A stretch of 64,000 bases of DNA from positions 124,001 through 188,000 of the forward strand of contig JAJFFO010000013.1 in NCBI GenBank assembly GCA_021776615.1, read 5' to 3'. Under the pieces are notes generated by a model. That model saw only the letters and a program-made list of their open reading frames with translations. It was not told the DNA's origin and ran no database searches. Below are positions 63,861 to 64,000 of the stretch, piece by piece (the first letter of the stretch is position 1; each line of letters begins with the position of its first letter). Position numbers and translations under genes: made by a program. This stretch comes from Robiginitomaculum sp. GTDB lineage: Bacteria; Pseudomonadota; Alphaproteobacteria; Caulobacterales; Maricaulaceae.

Positions 63861-64000
63861 ATGCAATCAAAAGTACAATTTCCGGACATCCGGGTATTGC
63901 TCATTGAGCGCAATGCGCAAAATGACTCTCTTTATCGCTTTGCTCTTGAAGACATGGCTTTTTATCAAATCACTTCGGCGACCAATACCGAAGAAGCTCT
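63861..64000 (+). CDS. Receiver-domain protein, N-terminal part (3' truncated by window)
   Basis: The frame opens at an ATG at 63861 (GGGGTGGACA before it) and runs off the end. It reads QSKVQFPDIRVLLIERNAQN, DSLYRFALEDMAFYQITSA and TNTEEAL. This is the start of a response regulator receiver domain, with beta-1 VLLIERN (the usual acidic pair appears as E-R). The output domain is outside the window. Confidence 0.7.
   Translation, partial: MQSKVQFPDIRVLLIERNAQNDSLYRFALEDMAFYQITSATNTEEA

Overview
The window reads as a stretch of an alphaproteobacterial chromosome of moderate GC content. The class-level call rests on a DUF4167 gene next to prmC and prfA, the order ubiG / lysC-ptsP / ispG-prfA-prmC-DUF4167, a SapC-family gene, TadE-like pseudopilin genes and a ZnuD-like TonB receptor. 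It looks like an aerobic heterotroph, possibly Caulobacterales/Hyphomonadaceae-like, but nothing here fixes the family.

Layout. (a) 1-4391: branched-chain 2-oxoacid dehydrogenase operon (E1alpha truncated by the window edge, E1beta, E2, lipoamide dehydrogenase), followed by a CAU tRNA. (b) 4551-22510: a looser, accessory-looking segment lying between the CAU tRNA and a tRNA-Ser(CGA). It holds a structured intergenic repeat family, an exported HExxH metallopeptidase, an orphan 320-aa protein behind an AT-rich leader, an MBL-like protein, a divergent pair of DJ-1/PfpI genes (one exported, one a GlxA-type regulator), a CpdA-like phosphodiesterase, an EamA transporter next to a MocR regulator, a haem-c/beta-propeller fusion, a MarR/DUF998 divergent pair, a TPR lipoprotein, an esterase, an IS3 transposase remnant fused to a truncated NTF2-like gene, and a methyltransferase. 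(c) 22717-30468: two TadE-like genes convergent with a tightly overlapping operon amn - tyrosine phosphatase - pabB - pabC, then a hybrid histidine kinase. (d) 30754-49523: core metabolism and housekeeping genes (ubiX, rfbD-like, phoH, gamma-carbonic anhydrase-like, ispH, argS, rsmD, rluB-like, tadA, nitrilase, acyl-CoA synthetase, pdxH, DnaJ-like, aroC, glycine-zipper protein, aminopeptidase P, pyrF, DUF4149). (e) 49639-58795: DUF4167, prmC, prfA, ispG, RodZ-like, ptsP, lysC and divergent ubiG. (f) 58832-63749: SapC, ZnuD-like TonB receptor, a proline iminopeptidase-like lipoprotein and a Fur/Zur-type regulator, with a Zur-box-like palindrome upstream of the receptor. The window ends inside a receiver-domain gene.

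The most unusual signal is the intergenic repeat family at 4558-4775 and, inverted, at 11822-11951. Its copies keep up to three consecutive hairpins although the stem bases differ, so paired positions appear to co-vary. No CRISPR array, prophage or recognisable defence system was seen. All assignments come from reading the sequence and from recalled family motifs; no database search was run.
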